In this document: positions 1-9,119 of the stretch, one piece after another
How positions within the stretch are numbered: the first letter of the stretch is position 1
Layout: every line of letters begins with the position of its first letter
NCBI RefSeq assembly: GCF_000718255.1
Contig: NZ_JOFJ01000013.1
Location: forward strand, 84,190 to 148,189
Direction: 5' to 3'
Source: Spirillospora albida
GTDB lineage: Bacteria; Actinomycetota; Actinomycetes; Streptosporangiales; Streptosporangiaceae
Length of the DNA stretch: 64,000 nucleotides
The notes under the pieces: generated by a model
What the model saw: only the letters and a program-made list of their open reading frames with translations
Database searches by the model: none
Told to the model about the DNA's origin: nothing
Translations under genes and position numbers: made by a program

Positions 1-11
1 GGACGCAACGA

Positions 12-1187
12 TCAGCCCTCCAGCAGCCGGCGGCCGATGATCATCTTCTGGATGTCGGCCGTGCCCTCGCCGATGAGGAGCATCGGCGCCTCGCGGTAGA
101 GGCGCTCGATCTCGTACTCCTTGGAGTAGGCGTAGCCGCCGTGGATGCGGAACGCGTCCTCCACGACCTCCTTGCAGTACTCGCCCGCCAGGTACTTCGC
201 CATGCCGGCCTCGAGGTCGTTGCGCTCGCCCCCGTCCTTGCGGCGGGCGGCCATCACCATCATCTGGTGGGCGGCCTCGACCTTCGTCGCCATCTCCGCG
301 AGCCGGAACAGCACGGCCTGGTGCTCGACGATCGGCCTGCCGAACGTCTCGCGCTGCCGGGCGTAGCCCAGGGCGAGCTCGTAGGCGCGGCGGGCGACGC
401 CGCAGCCCCGGGCGGCGACGTTCACGCGGCCGACCTCGACGCCGTCCATCATCTGGTGGAAGCCGCGCCCGGTGGTCCCGCCGAGGATCTGCCCGGACGG
501 GATCCGGAACCCGTCGAACAGCAGCTCGGTCGTGTCGACGCCCTTGTAGCCCATCTTCTCGATCTTGCCCGGGACGGTGAGGCCGGGCGCGACCTCCCCG
601 AAGCCGGGCTCCTTGTCGACGAGGAACGTCGTCATGCCGCGGTGGCCCGCGTCCGGATCGGTCTTCACGAGCGTCGCGACGAGGTTCGCGGACGCGCCGT
701 TCGTCAGCCACATCTTCTGGCCGGTGATGACGTGGTGGCCGCCGTCCGGGACGGCCCGGGTCGTGATCGCGGCGACGTCGGAGCCGCAGCCGGGCTCCGA
801 CATCGAGAACGCGCCGCGGATCTCGCCGGTCGCCATCTTCGGCAGGTAGCGCGCCCGCTGCGCCGGCGTGCCGTGGTGGGTGATCATCCAGGCGACGATG
901 AAGTGCGTGTTGAGGATGCCGGACACGCTCATCCAGCCGCGCGACAGCTCCTCCACGGCCAGGGCGTAGGTCAGCAGCGACTCCCCGAGCCCGCCGTGCT
1001 CCTCGCCGATCATGAGACCGAACAGGCCGAGGTCCTTCATCCCGTCCACGATGGCCTGGGGGTAGGCGTCGGCGTGCTCGAGCGCGGTCGCGACCGGAAG
1101 GATCTCCTTCTCGGTGAACGCCCGGACGGTCCCGAGGATCTCGCGCTGCTCGTCCGTGAGGCCGTGGGTCTGCTGGAGCCTGCTCAC
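12..1187 (-). CDS. Acyl-CoA dehydrogenase
   Basis: Flavoprotein (391 aa) that oxidises an acyl-CoA thioester to the 2-enoyl-CoA, passing electrons to ETF. Family signs are the substrate/FAD segment SMSEPGCGSDV, the GQKMWLTNG strand and the C-terminal IGEGTADIQ motif, whose Glu (about residue 374) is the usual catalytic base. The GTG start is chosen because GGAGGGAGAACG lies directly upstream and the protein then begins at the normal family N-terminus. It overlaps the stop of the upstream GntR gene as GTGA, so the two are probably translationally coupled. The substrate cannot be read from sequence; a short or branched chain is likely from length and neighbours. Confidence 0.93.
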   Translation of the reverse strand: MSRLQQTHGLTDEQREILGTVRAFTEKEILPVATALEHADAYPQAIVDGMKDLGLFGLMIGEEHGGLGESLLTYALAVEELSRGWMSVSGILNTHFIVAWMITHHGTPAQRARYLPKMATGEIRGAFSMSEPGCGSDVAAITTRAVPDGGHHVITGQKMWLTNGASANLVATLVKTDPDAGHRGMTTFLVDKEPGFGEVAPGLTVPGKIEKMGYKGVDTTELLFDGFRIPSGQILGGTTGRGFHQMMDGVEVGRVNVAARGCGVARRAYELALGYARQRETFGRPIVEHQAVLFRLAEMATKVEAAHQMMVMAARRKDGGERNDLEAGMAKYLAGEYCKEVVEDAFRIHGGYAYSKEYEIERLYREAPMLLIGEGTADIQKMIIGRRLLEG

Positions 1188-1879
1188 CGTTCTCCCTCCG
1201 TATTTTTTATATGATCCGCCCAGAATCCCCGCTCCTCGAGATGGAGCACGAGCAGGACGCCCGCATGCCATATATGCGCCCGCATCGCCTCGCGGGCGGC
1301 GGCCGCCTCCCCGTCCCGCAGCGCGGTGAGGATCATCCGGTGGTCGTCCACCGACGCCTGGCTCCAGCCCTGGATCGTGGCGTAGAAGCGGCGCGGCGCG
1401 TAGCGGGCGACGGTCTGGAGCAGCCACGCCATCTTCGGGGAGGCGGCGCACAGGTTGATCGTCCGGTGGAACCGGTGGTTGGCCCGCTCGATGGCCTCGG
1501 GGTCCGCGTCCTCGGAGGCCCGGACGAGCTGGGCCTGCGTGTGCTCCAGGCGCTCCAGCTCCGGCGCGGTGATCTTCTCGGCGGCACGGGCGGCGAGCTC
1601 TCCCGCGAAGTAGGACTGGGACTGGAAGAGATCGTGCACGTCGCGCTTCGACAGGGGCGCCGGCATGAAGCCGCGGCGCGGCTCCAGCGTCACGAACCCC
1701 TCGGCGCGCAGCGCGAGCAGCGCCTCGCGGACGGGGGTGACGCTGATCCCGAGATCGTCGGCGACCCGTTCCAGCCGGAGGAACTCCCCGTGCCGGACCT
1801 GACCCGACATGATGAGGTCCCGGATGTACGCGGCGACCTCGTCGCTCAGCTGGCGCCGCCGTCCCAGATCACCCGCCAT
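1184..1879 (-). CDS. GntR family regulator, FCD subfamily (FadR-like)
   Basis: 231-aa regulator with an N-terminal winged helix (about residues 10-75; recognition segment ISVTPVREALLALRAEGF) and a helical FCD ligand-binding domain (about 85-215). FCD regulators usually bind carboxylates or acyl-CoA-type effectors. It sits between two acyl-CoA dehydrogenases, one in its own operon and one divergent, so it probably controls both. Transcription appears leaderless: TAGCGT lies exactly six bases before the ATG and there is no Shine-Dalgarno. An imperfect palindrome abuts this -10, consistent with autoregulation. Confidence 0.92.
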   Translation of the reverse strand: MAGDLGRRRQLSDEVAAYIRDLIMSGQVRHGEFLRLERVADDLGISVTPVREALLALRAEGFVTLEPRRGFMPAPLSKRDVHDLFQSQSYFAGELAARAAEKITAPELERLEHTQAQLVRASEDADPEAIERANHRFHRTINLCAASPKMAWLLQTVARYAPRRFYATIQGWSQASVDDHRMILTALRDGEAAAAREAMRAHIWHAGVLLVLHLEERGFWADHIKNTEGER

Positions 1880-1885
1880 ACCGGC

Positions 1886-1891
1886 ACGCTA
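1886..1891 (-). promoter_or_regulatory. Leaderless -10 box of the GntR gene
   Basis: TAGCGT on the minus strand, six bases upstream of the ATG at 1879. The same hexamer-N6-ATG layout occurs at several other genes here, which supports a leaderless promoter. No -35 is obvious. Confidence 0.5.
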
Positions 1892-1911
1892 TCAAATATA
1901 TGAAATATGAT
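1891..1911. promoter_or_regulatory. Putative GntR operator in the divergent promoter
   Basis: AT-rich 21-base imperfect palindrome (outer arms ATCA...TGAT, 7 of 10 pairs matching) in a GC-rich genome. It lies between the divergent GntR and acyl-CoA dehydrogenase genes and touches the gntR -10. A related ATATGATC string also occurs at 1209-1216, close to the other dehydrogenase start. Function is inferred from position. Confidence 0.5.
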
Positions 1912-1934
1912 CGCCGGGAGGTGAGGGAGGACCC

Positions 1935-3086
1935 ATGTACGGGTTGAGCGATGAGGAACGGGCCGTCGTCGAGGTCGTCGCGGACTTCGTCGACCGGGAG
2001 GTCCGTCCGGCGGCCCGGGATCTGGAGCACGCCGGCACGTACCCCGAGGCGCTGATCGGCCGCATGAAGGAGCTCGGCGTCTTCGGCTTGGCGGTGCCCG
2101 CGCCCTACGGGGACGCCGCCGTCTCCAAGACCTGCTACGCCCTGGTCACCGAGGAGCTGGCGCGCGGCTGGATGACCCTCGCCGGCGCGTTCGGCGGCCA
2201 CACCGTCGTCTCGCACCTGATCGCGACGTTCGGTACCGACGAGCAGAAGGACCGGTACCTCCCCCGGATGGCGACCGGCGAGCTGCGCGCCACGATGGCG
2301 CTGACCGAGCCGTCCGGCGGATCCGACCTGCAGGCGATGCGGACGACCGCGCGCCGCGACGGCGACCGGTACGTCGTGGCCGGCGCCAAGATGTGGATCA
2401 CCAACGCGCGGACGTCCGGGCTGATCGCGCTGATGTGCAAGACGGACCCGTCCGCCGAGCCGCGGCACAGGGGGATCAGCATCCTGCTGGTGGAGAAGGG
2501 CCCCGGTCTCACCGTCTCCCGCGACCTCCCGAAGCTCGGCTACAAGGGCGTCGAGAGCTGCGAGCTGGTGTTCGACGGTTACGAGGCGCCGCTCGGCGCC
2601 GTCCTCGGCGGCGTGGAGGGGCGCGGGTTCGCGCAGATGATGCGGGGCCTCGAGGTCGGCCGCATCCAGGTCGCGGCGCGCGCGCTCGGTGTCGGCCGGG
2701 CCGCGCTGGAGGACTCCCTCCGGTACGCGCAGGAGCGGGAGGCGTTCGGGAAACCGATCTGGCGGCACCAGTCGATCGGCAACTACCTCGCCGACATGGC
2801 GACGAGCCTGCGGGCCGCGCGCCTGCTCACCCTGGACGCCGCCGCGCGGCTGGACGCCGGGGAGCGCTGCGACATGGAGGCGGGCATGGCGAAGCTGTAC
2901 GCGTCCGAGGCCGCGATGCGGATCGCGCTCGACGCCGTCCGGATCCACGGCGCGGCCGGGTACTCGACCGAGTTCGACGTCGAGCGCTACTTCCGCGACG
3001 CGCCCCTCATGATCGTCGGTGAGGGGACGAACGAGATCCAGCGGAACGTCATCGTCAAGCAGCTCATCGAGCGCAACCGGATCTAA
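1935..3086 (+). CDS. Acyl-CoA dehydrogenase
   Basis: 383-aa flavin acyl-CoA dehydrogenase divergent from the GntR regulator. It has LTEPSGGSDLQAM (flavin/substrate loop), GAKMWITNARTSG and the C-terminal GEGTNEIQR motif with the catalytic-type Glu near residue 363. The start ATG follows GGGAGGTGAGGGAGG. It resembles the dehydrogenase on the other side of the regulator, so the two may act on related substrates or be subunits of one enzyme. It ends four bases into the convergent dehydratase gene. Confidence 0.93.
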   Translation: MYGLSDEERAVVEVVADFVDREVRPAARDLEHAGTYPEALIGRMKELGVFGLAVPAPYGDAAVSKTCYALVTEELARGWMTLAGAFGGHTVVSHLIATFGTDEQKDRYLPRMATGELRATMALTEPSGGSDLQAMRTTARRDGDRYVVAGAKMWITNARTSGLIALMCKTDPSAEPRHRGISILLVEKGPGLTVSRDLPKLGYKGVESCELVFDGYEAPLGAVLGGVEGRGFAQMMRGLEVGRIQVAARALGVGRAALEDSLRYAQEREAFGKPIWRHQSIGNYLADMATSLRAARLLTLDAAARLDAGERCDMEAGMAKLYASEAAMRIALDAVRIHGAAGYSTEFDVERYFRDAPLMIVGEGTNEIQRNVIVKQLIERNRI

Positions 3087-3892
3087 GGGGCGAACGCCGC
3101 GGTCATCGCCGTGACGCCGCCGGGCGCCTCGACGGACAGCGTCCCGCCCGGCGAACCGGCGACGACGAACGGCCGCCCCGCGTGGACGGGCCTGCTGGCC
3201 CGGAACGACAGCTCCCGCACCCGCACGCCGGCCCGGCGCGGGAGTTCCATGCAGAGGATCGCGAGCAGCGGGCCGTGCACGACGAGCCCGGCGTGCCCTT
3301 CGACCCGCGTCGCGTACGCCTCGTCGTAGTGGATGCGGTGGGCGTTGTACGTCAGCGCGCTGAAACGGAACAGCAGCACCGGGTCCGCCGTGACGGGCAG
3401 CGTCCACGGCGCGTCGACGACGGGTGCGTCGAGCGTGGCCTCCGCCGGAGGCGGCGCGGCGTCGCCACTGCGGTAAACGAGGTCCTGCTCCTCCACGGCG
3501 AGCACGGTCCCGTCCCGCAGGAACGTGTGCCGGACGGTGACGAACAGCAGCTCGCCGCTGCGCCCGCTCTTCACGGCCGTGGACGCGAGTTCCGCGCGCC
3601 GGGTGACGGTGTCGCCGATCCGCAGCGGCTCCCCGCACCGGAACCGGCCGCCCGCGAACATCCGCCGCCGCTCGGGAAGGGGCGGGAGGAACCGGCCGTC
3701 GCGGGGATGCCCGTCCGCCCCCAGCTCCCGCTGGGCCGGACGTTCGAGGAAGTGGAGCCACTGCCAGAGCGGCGGCAGCTCCTCCCCCGCCGGCTCCACG
3801 TCGAGGACCCCGGCCAGCGCCGCCGCCGGCCCGGCGGCGATGGTCTCCGTCGTCTCGTCCGGCTCCGGCGCCCAGCCCGTGATGTCGATCAT
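3083..3892 (-). CDS. FAS1-like/HTD2-type hotdog dehydratase (MaoC superfamily)
   Basis: 269-aa double-hotdog hydratase/dehydratase. The N-terminal half matches the FAS1-like dehydratase region (PLPERRRMFAGGRF). The C-terminal half carries the characteristic FSALTYNAHRIHYD segment found in HTD2 and mesaconyl-C4-CoA hydratase relatives. It probably hydrates an enoyl-CoA or dehydrates a 3-hydroxyacyl-CoA, which would follow the dehydrogenase step of its neighbours. It converges on the upstream dehydrogenase with a four-base overlap. The exact substrate is unknown. Confidence 0.82.
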   Translation of the reverse strand: MIDITGWAPEPDETTETIAAGPAAALAGVLDVEPAGEELPPLWQWLHFLERPAQRELGADGHPRDGRFLPPLPERRRMFAGGRFRCGEPLRIGDTVTRRAELASTAVKSGRSGELLFVTVRHTFLRDGTVLAVEEQDLVYRSGDAAPPPAEATLDAPVVDAPWTLPVTADPVLLFRFSALTYNAHRIHYDEAYATRVEGHAGLVVHGPLLAILCMELPRRAGVRVRELSFRASRPVHAGRPFVVAGSPGGTLSVEAPGGVTAMTAAFAP

Positions 3893-3928
3893 CGGACGAT
3901 CATCGCACCGGGCGCCGGGCGGGCGGGG

Positions 3929-5083
<1,155 letters not shown>

Positions 5084-5106
5084 GATGTCTCCTTCTGCCA
5101 GGGGGC

Positions 5107-5724
5107 TCAGCTCGCCTGGATCCCTTCCAGGACCATGGCGAGGTACTGCTTGGCGATGTCGTCGGCGGACAGGCGCCCGCCGTGCTGGTACCAGTTCGCC
5201 GCGACCCAGACGGTGTCGCGGACGAACCGGTAGATGAGGACCAGGTCGAGGTCGGAGCGGAACTCCCCCTCGCGGACGCCGCGCTCCAGCAGCGCCAGCC
5301 ACATCTCCTCGAACCGCCGCTGCGAGTCGAGGAGGTAGCGGAACCGCTCGGAGTTCGCGAGGTGCTTGGACTCGTTCTGGTAGAGCACGACGGCGGGCCG
5401 GTGCCGGTCGATCGACCGGAACGACTCGACGATGATCGCCTCGAGGGTGTCGCGGGCGCCCAGCCCCGCCGCGAGGACCCGGTCGTAGGACGCCCACATC
5501 TCGTCCAGGAACGTCGACAGGATCTCGTCGGCCATCGACTCCTTGGAGTCGAAGTGGTAGTACAGGCTGCCGCCGAGGATCCCGGCCGCGTCGGCGACCT
5601 TCCGGATCGTGGTGGCGGAGTAGCCCTGGGAGGCGAACACCTCGGCCGCCGCGGCGAGCAGCTCGGCCCGCCGCTCCGCGCGGGCCGCGGCGGTGCCCTC
5701 GGCGTCGCGCCGTCGTGGACTCAT
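5107..5724 (-). CDS. kstR2: TetR family repressor KstR2
   Basis: 205-aa TetR regulator with an N-terminal HTH (about residues 20-65) containing AGILGGSLYYHFDSKE. The ligand domain matches the KstR2 pattern remembered from Mycobacterium tuberculosis: VVLYQNESKHLAN, EGEFRSDLDL, YRFVRDTVWV and QYLAMVLEGI. KstR2 represses genes for degradation of HIP, the bicyclic remnant of cholesterol, and is released by HIP-CoA. It lies within the operon it would regulate, seven bases after ipdF and 23 before fadA6. The ATG follows AGGAATCCC. Confidence 0.9.
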   Translation of the reverse strand: MSPRRRDAEGTAAARAERRAELLAAAAEVFASQGYSATTIRKVADAAGILGGSLYYHFDSKESMADEILSTFLDEMWASYDRVLAAGLGARDTLEAIIVESFRSIDRHRPAVVLYQNESKHLANSERFRYLLDSQRRFEEMWLALLERGVREGEFRSDLDLVLIYRFVRDTVWVAANWYQHGGRLSADDIAKQYLAMVLEGIQAS

Positions 5725-5731
5725 GGGATTC

Positions 5732-6547
5732 CTAAGCGTGCTGGGACGAGACGGAGACGACCTCGCCCGTCATGTACGAGGAGTAGTCGCTGGCCAGGAA
5801 GACGATAACGTTGGCCACCTCCCACGGCTCCGCGTACCGCCCGAACGCCTCGCGGCGGGTCAGCTCGTCCAGCAGCTCCGCCGAGGTCACCTTGACCAGG
5901 TGCGGGTGCATGGCGAGGGACGGCGACACCGCGTTGATCCGGACGCCGAACTCGGCGGCCTCCAGCGCGGCGCACCGCGTGAGCGCCATGACGCCGGCCT
6001 TCGCGGCGGCGTAGTGCGACTGCCCCTTCTGCGCGCGCCAGCCGATGACGGACGCGTTGTTGACGATGACGCCGAAGCCCTGGTCGCGCATCAGCCGCAG
6101 CGCGGCGCGGGTGCACCGCATGGTGCCGTTGAGGGTGATGTCGAGGACGCGGTCCCACGTCTCGTCCGGCATGTCGACGAGGTCGTCGGTGCCGCCGAGG
6201 CCCGCGTTGTTCACGGCGACGTCGACGCGTCCGAACCGCTCGACGCCGAGCCGGTACAGCGCCGCCACCTGCTCCTCGTCGGTGACGTCGCAGGCCAGCG
6301 CGGCGACACGGTCGGCGCCGAACTCCTTCTCCAGCTCCGCGGCGGACGCGGCGAGCCGCCGCTCGTGCGCGTCGGACACGAGGACCCGCGCGCCCTCCTC
6401 CAGGCAGCGCCGGGCGGTCGCGCCGCCGATCCCGGCCCCCGCGGCGGCGGTGATGACGACCGCGCGATCCCTCAGCAGCCCGTGACCGGGCACGTACGGT
6501 GGCGGAGCCGTCCTCGAACCGCCGTGTTCATGATCGCGCTCGGTCAT
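5732..6547 (-). CDS. ipdF: Short-chain dehydrogenase IpdF (5-OH-HIP-type oxidoreductase)
   Basis: 271-aa SDR. The nucleotide loop is TAAAGAGIG (about 33-41), NNAG is at 113-116, and the catalytic residues are Ser166, Tyr179 and Lys183 (SHYAAAKAG). GHGLL at the N-terminus, WRAQ-SQSHYAAAKAGVMALTRC-like blocks and the C-terminal YMTGEVVSVS follow M. tuberculosis Rv3559c (IpdF), which acts on 5-hydroxylated HIP-derived intermediates. The start lies in a 45-base repeat shared with the 3' end of fadE30. A modest GAGG ribosome site precedes the ATG. Confidence 0.88.
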   Translation of the reverse strand: MTERDHEHGGSRTAPPPYVPGHGLLRDRAVVITAAAGAGIGGATARRCLEEGARVLVSDAHERRLAASAAELEKEFGADRVAALACDVTDEEQVAALYRLGVERFGRVDVAVNNAGLGGTDDLVDMPDETWDRVLDITLNGTMRCTRAALRLMRDQGFGVIVNNASVIGWRAQKGQSHYAAAKAGVMALTRCAALEAAEFGVRINAVSPSLAMHPHLVKVTSAELLDELTRREAFGRYAEPWEVANVIVFLASDYSSYMTGEVVSVSSQHA

Positions 6548-6634
6548 TCGCCCGTCCTCACTCGTTCCCTCGCCGCTCTGGGCCGACGGTCGCGCTCGGT
6601 CCTCGTTCGTCCCTCACTCGTTCCCTCGCCGCTC
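6534..6634. repeat. Two-copy 45-bp direct repeat (period 56) at the fadE30/ipdF junction
   Basis: Copies at 6534-6578 and 6590-6634. They share TCGCGCTCGGTC at one end and a perfect 23-base block at the other (6556-6578 and 6612-6634), separated by about ten divergent bases. One copy encodes the last residues of FadE30 (ERRGNE and stop); the other covers the leader and first codons of ipdF. It looks like a local duplication of the fadE30 3' end or a member of a dispersed GC-rich repeat family. Confidence 0.85.
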
Positions 6635-7801
6635 GCGAGGCAGGCCGAGCACGCGCTCGGCGATGATGTTCCGCTGGATCTCGTTGGAGCCGGCGTAGAT
6701 GGTGTCGGAGCGCGTGAACAGGAACAGCCGCTGCCACTCGCTCAGGTCGTAGGGCTCACCGTCCGCGATCAGTCCGGCGGCGCCGAGGACGTCCATGGCC
6801 AGCTCGCCGAGATCGCGGTGCCAGGTGCCCCAGACGAGCTTGGAGATGGACGACTCGGGACCGGGCGCCCCGGAGGTGACCCCCGCCATCGTCCGGACCG
6901 CGTTCAGCCGCATCACCTCGAGCCCCAGGTAGGAGCGGGTGAGGCGGTCGCGCATGAGCGGGTCGTCGATGGCACCGGTGCGGCGCGCGAGCCCGATGAC
7001 CGCGTCCAGCTCCCGGCGGAACCCGACCTGCTGGCCGAGGGTCGCGACACCGCGCTCGAAGCCGAGCGTGGCCATCGCGATCTTCCAGCCCTCGCCTGGC
7101 GCGCCCACGATGTGGGACGCGTCGGCGCGGGCGCCGTCGAAGAAGACCTCGTTGAACTCGGACGTGCCCGTCATCTGCACGATGGGCCGGATGTCCACGC
7201 CCTCCTGGCGCATCGGCACGAGCAGGTACGACAGGCCGTGGTGCCGGGACGAGCCGGGCTCGGTGCGGCAGACGACGAAGCACCAGTCGGACTCGACGGC
7301 GTTGGACGTCCACACCTTCTGCCCGTCGACGACCCAGTGGCCGTCGCGGAGCTCGGCGCGGGTCTGCACGTTGGCGAGGTCGGACCCGGCGTTGGGCTCG
7401 GAGTAGCCCTGGCACCACATCTCCTCGACCGCCACGATCGGCGGCAGGAAGCGGGCCTTCTGCTCGTCGGTGCCGAACGCGATGATCGTCGGGCCGAGGA
7501 GGTTCTCGCCGATGTGGTTGACGCGGGCCGGCGCGTCGGCGAGGGCGTACTCCTCGTTGAAGATGACCTGCTGCTCCAGGCTCGCGCCGCGGCCGCCGTG
7601 CTCGACCGGCCAGCCGACGCAGGTCCAGCCCGCGGCGGCCATGTGCCGCTCCCAGGCCAGCCGCTCCTCGAACGCCTCGTGCTCGCGGCCGGGGCCGCCC
7701 TTGCCGCGGACGTGCGCGAACTCGCCGGTCAGGTTGGCCGCGAGCCAGTCGCGGACCTCGGCGCGGAAGGCGCGGTCCGCCGGGGACTCGTTCTGGTTCA
7801 C
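6614..7801 (-). CDS. fadE30: Steroid acyl-CoA dehydrogenase FadE30
   Basis: 395-aa acyl-CoA dehydrogenase, first gene of the KstR2 operon. Blocks matching remembered mycobacterial FadE30 include GGPGREHEAFEER, GWPVEHGGRG, WCQGYSEPNAGSDLA, GQKVWTS, LSYLLVP and TIYAGSNEIQRNIIAERVLGL. The usual EGT glutamate position is Ala (YAGSNEIQ), as in some other steroid ACADs (Gly in the mycobacterial protein), so the catalytic base must lie elsewhere. FadE30 desaturates the CoA ester of a HIP-derived intermediate. It uses a GTG start with a weak ribosome site, 12 bases downstream of a KstR2-like palindrome. Confidence 0.88.
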   Translation of the reverse strand: MNQNESPADRAFRAEVRDWLAANLTGEFAHVRGKGGPGREHEAFEERLAWERHMAAAGWTCVGWPVEHGGRGASLEQQVIFNEEYALADAPARVNHIGENLLGPTIIAFGTDEQKARFLPPIVAVEEMWCQGYSEPNAGSDLANVQTRAELRDGHWVVDGQKVWTSNAVESDWCFVVCRTEPGSSRHHGLSYLLVPMRQEGVDIRPIVQMTGTSEFNEVFFDGARADASHIVGAPGEGWKIAMATLGFERGVATLGQQVGFRRELDAVIGLARRTGAIDDPLMRDRLTRSYLGLEVMRLNAVRTMAGVTSGAPGPESSISKLVWGTWHRDLGELAMDVLGAAGLIADGEPYDLSEWQRLFLFTRSDTIYAGSNEIQRNIIAERVLGLPRERRGNE

Positions 7802-7810
7802 GCCACGAAC

Positions 7811-7830
7811 TCTACCAAACGGTTGTTAGA
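7811..7830. promoter_or_regulatory. Putative KstR2 operator upstream of fadE30
   Basis: 20-base palindrome TCTACCAAACGGTTGTTAGA with 8 of 10 pairs matching. Its core ACCAAACGGTTGTT fits the published mycobacterial KstR2 motif AnCAAGnnCTTGnT at all specified positions except the symmetric inner G/C pair. It is the only such site seen upstream of the four-gene operon, just before the first start codon. Binding is inferred. Confidence 0.7.
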
Positions 7831-7835
7831 AAGAA

Positions 7836-9119
7836 TCACCCGCCAGGTGCTGGCTCCGCCGCCGGGCGTCCCGGGGTCCGCGTCACGGCGCGTCCGGCCA
7901 CCGGCCGCTCCGGGGCGCGCGACCCGCCGAACGCGGACGGGCGGTCCCTGTGCAGGAGGTCGAAGAGGCGGTCCCAGCGCGCCAGCACGGCGTCCGGCGC
8001 GAACCGGCCGGCGGACACCCGGGCCTTCGCGCCCAGTTCCCGGCGCAGCTCCGCGTCGTCCATGAGGCGCGCCAGCTCCCGCGCGAACGCGACCGTGTCG
8101 CCCGGCGGGACCAGCAGCCCGCCGCCCGCCGGGTCCCCGATCAGCGCCCGCACGCCCGGCGCGCAGTCGAACGCCACCGTCGGCCGCCCGTACGCCATGG
8201 CCTCCAGCACCGACATGGGCAGGCCCTCGGCCCGCGACGGCAGCGCGAACACCGACGCCTCCGCCAGCGCCGCGCCCACATCGTCGATGACGCCGCGGAA
8301 CTCGACCGACCCGCCGGCCGCCGCCAGCTCGCGCAGCGCCTCCTCCTCCGGTCCCGCCCCGTACAGGCGCAGCCGCCAGTCCGGCCGGCGCGGCGCGACC
8401 CGCTCCCACGCCTCCAGCATCAGGTCGACGCCCTTCTCGTAGGACAGGCGGCCGACGCACGCGACGACCGGCCCGCCCGCCCCCGGTTCCCCGGCCGGCG
8501 CGATGTGCAGCGGATTCGGGATGTGGTCCACGCCGGTCATGCCGTCGCGCGCCCAGGCGTCGGCGTCCTCCTCGGTGAGCACCACCATCCGGTCGACGCC
8601 GGCGTAGAGCTCCTTCACCCGCCGGTACCGCGACGACGCGCGCGTCGCCGCGTACGACTCGTGGCTCATGCCGATGACGCGCATCCCGGACGTGTCGGCG
8701 CGCCGCACCCACTCCATCGCCCACACCTGCGCCGCGATGACGACCGTGCCGGGCCCGGACGCGTCCAGCAGCCGCGACAGCCGCTCCGCGCCCTGCCGCT
8801 GGACCCGGTCACGCCAGGCGTCCCGGGCGCGGGCCGCGACGTCCATCCGCCCCCGCAGCGTGCCGGGCCGGTGGGCGAGCGCGGGCGGGCGCCACGGGTC
8901 GTGCAGCGTCCGCACCCGGTACGAGCCGTCGCGGTCATGGTGGTGCGGGTCGTCCACGGTGGTCACGCCGACGAGCGTGACGCGGTCGCCGCGTCCCGCG
9001 AACATGCGGGCCAGCCGGTGCGCCCACCGCTGGACGCCGCCCATGCCGTCGACGTTGTTGGCGACGATGACGATGGCGCGCGGCGCACCGGGCCGGCCGG
9101 GATCAGGCTGTGCGGGCAC
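7836..9119 (-). CDS. Glycosyltransferase family 4 (GT-B fold)
   Basis: 427-aa retaining-type glycosyltransferase. The N-terminal acceptor domain has DGMGGVQRWAHRLA; the C-terminal GT1-type domain has ACVGRLSYEKGVDLMLEAW and the donor-binding EGLPMSVLEAMAYGRPTV motif with its E-x7-E pattern. It starts with GTG behind GGGGGGAG and overlaps the 3' end of the glycerophosphotransferase gene by 17 bases, so the two are an operon. That suggests it adds sugars to a teichoic acid-like wall polymer. Cytoplasmic or membrane-associated; no signal peptide. Confidence 0.9.
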   Translation of the reverse strand: MPAQPDPGRPGAPRAIVIVANNVDGMGGVQRWAHRLARMFAGRGDRVTLVGVTTVDDPHHHDRDGSYRVRTLHDPWRPPALAHRPGTLRGRMDVAARARDAWRDRVQRQGAERLSRLLDASGPGTVVIAAQVWAMEWVRRADTSGMRVIGMSHESYAATRASSRYRRVKELYAGVDRMVVLTEEDADAWARDGMTGVDHIPNPLHIAPAGEPGAGGPVVACVGRLSYEKGVDLMLEAWERVAPRRPDWRLRLYGAGPEEEALRELAAAGGSVEFRGVIDDVGAALAEASVFALPSRAEGLPMSVLEAMAYGRPTVAFDCAPGVRALIGDPAGGGLLVPPGDTVAFARELARLMDDAELRRELGAKARVSAGRFAPDAVLARWDRLFDLLHRDRPSAFGGSRAPERPVAGRAVTRTPGRPAAEPAPGG

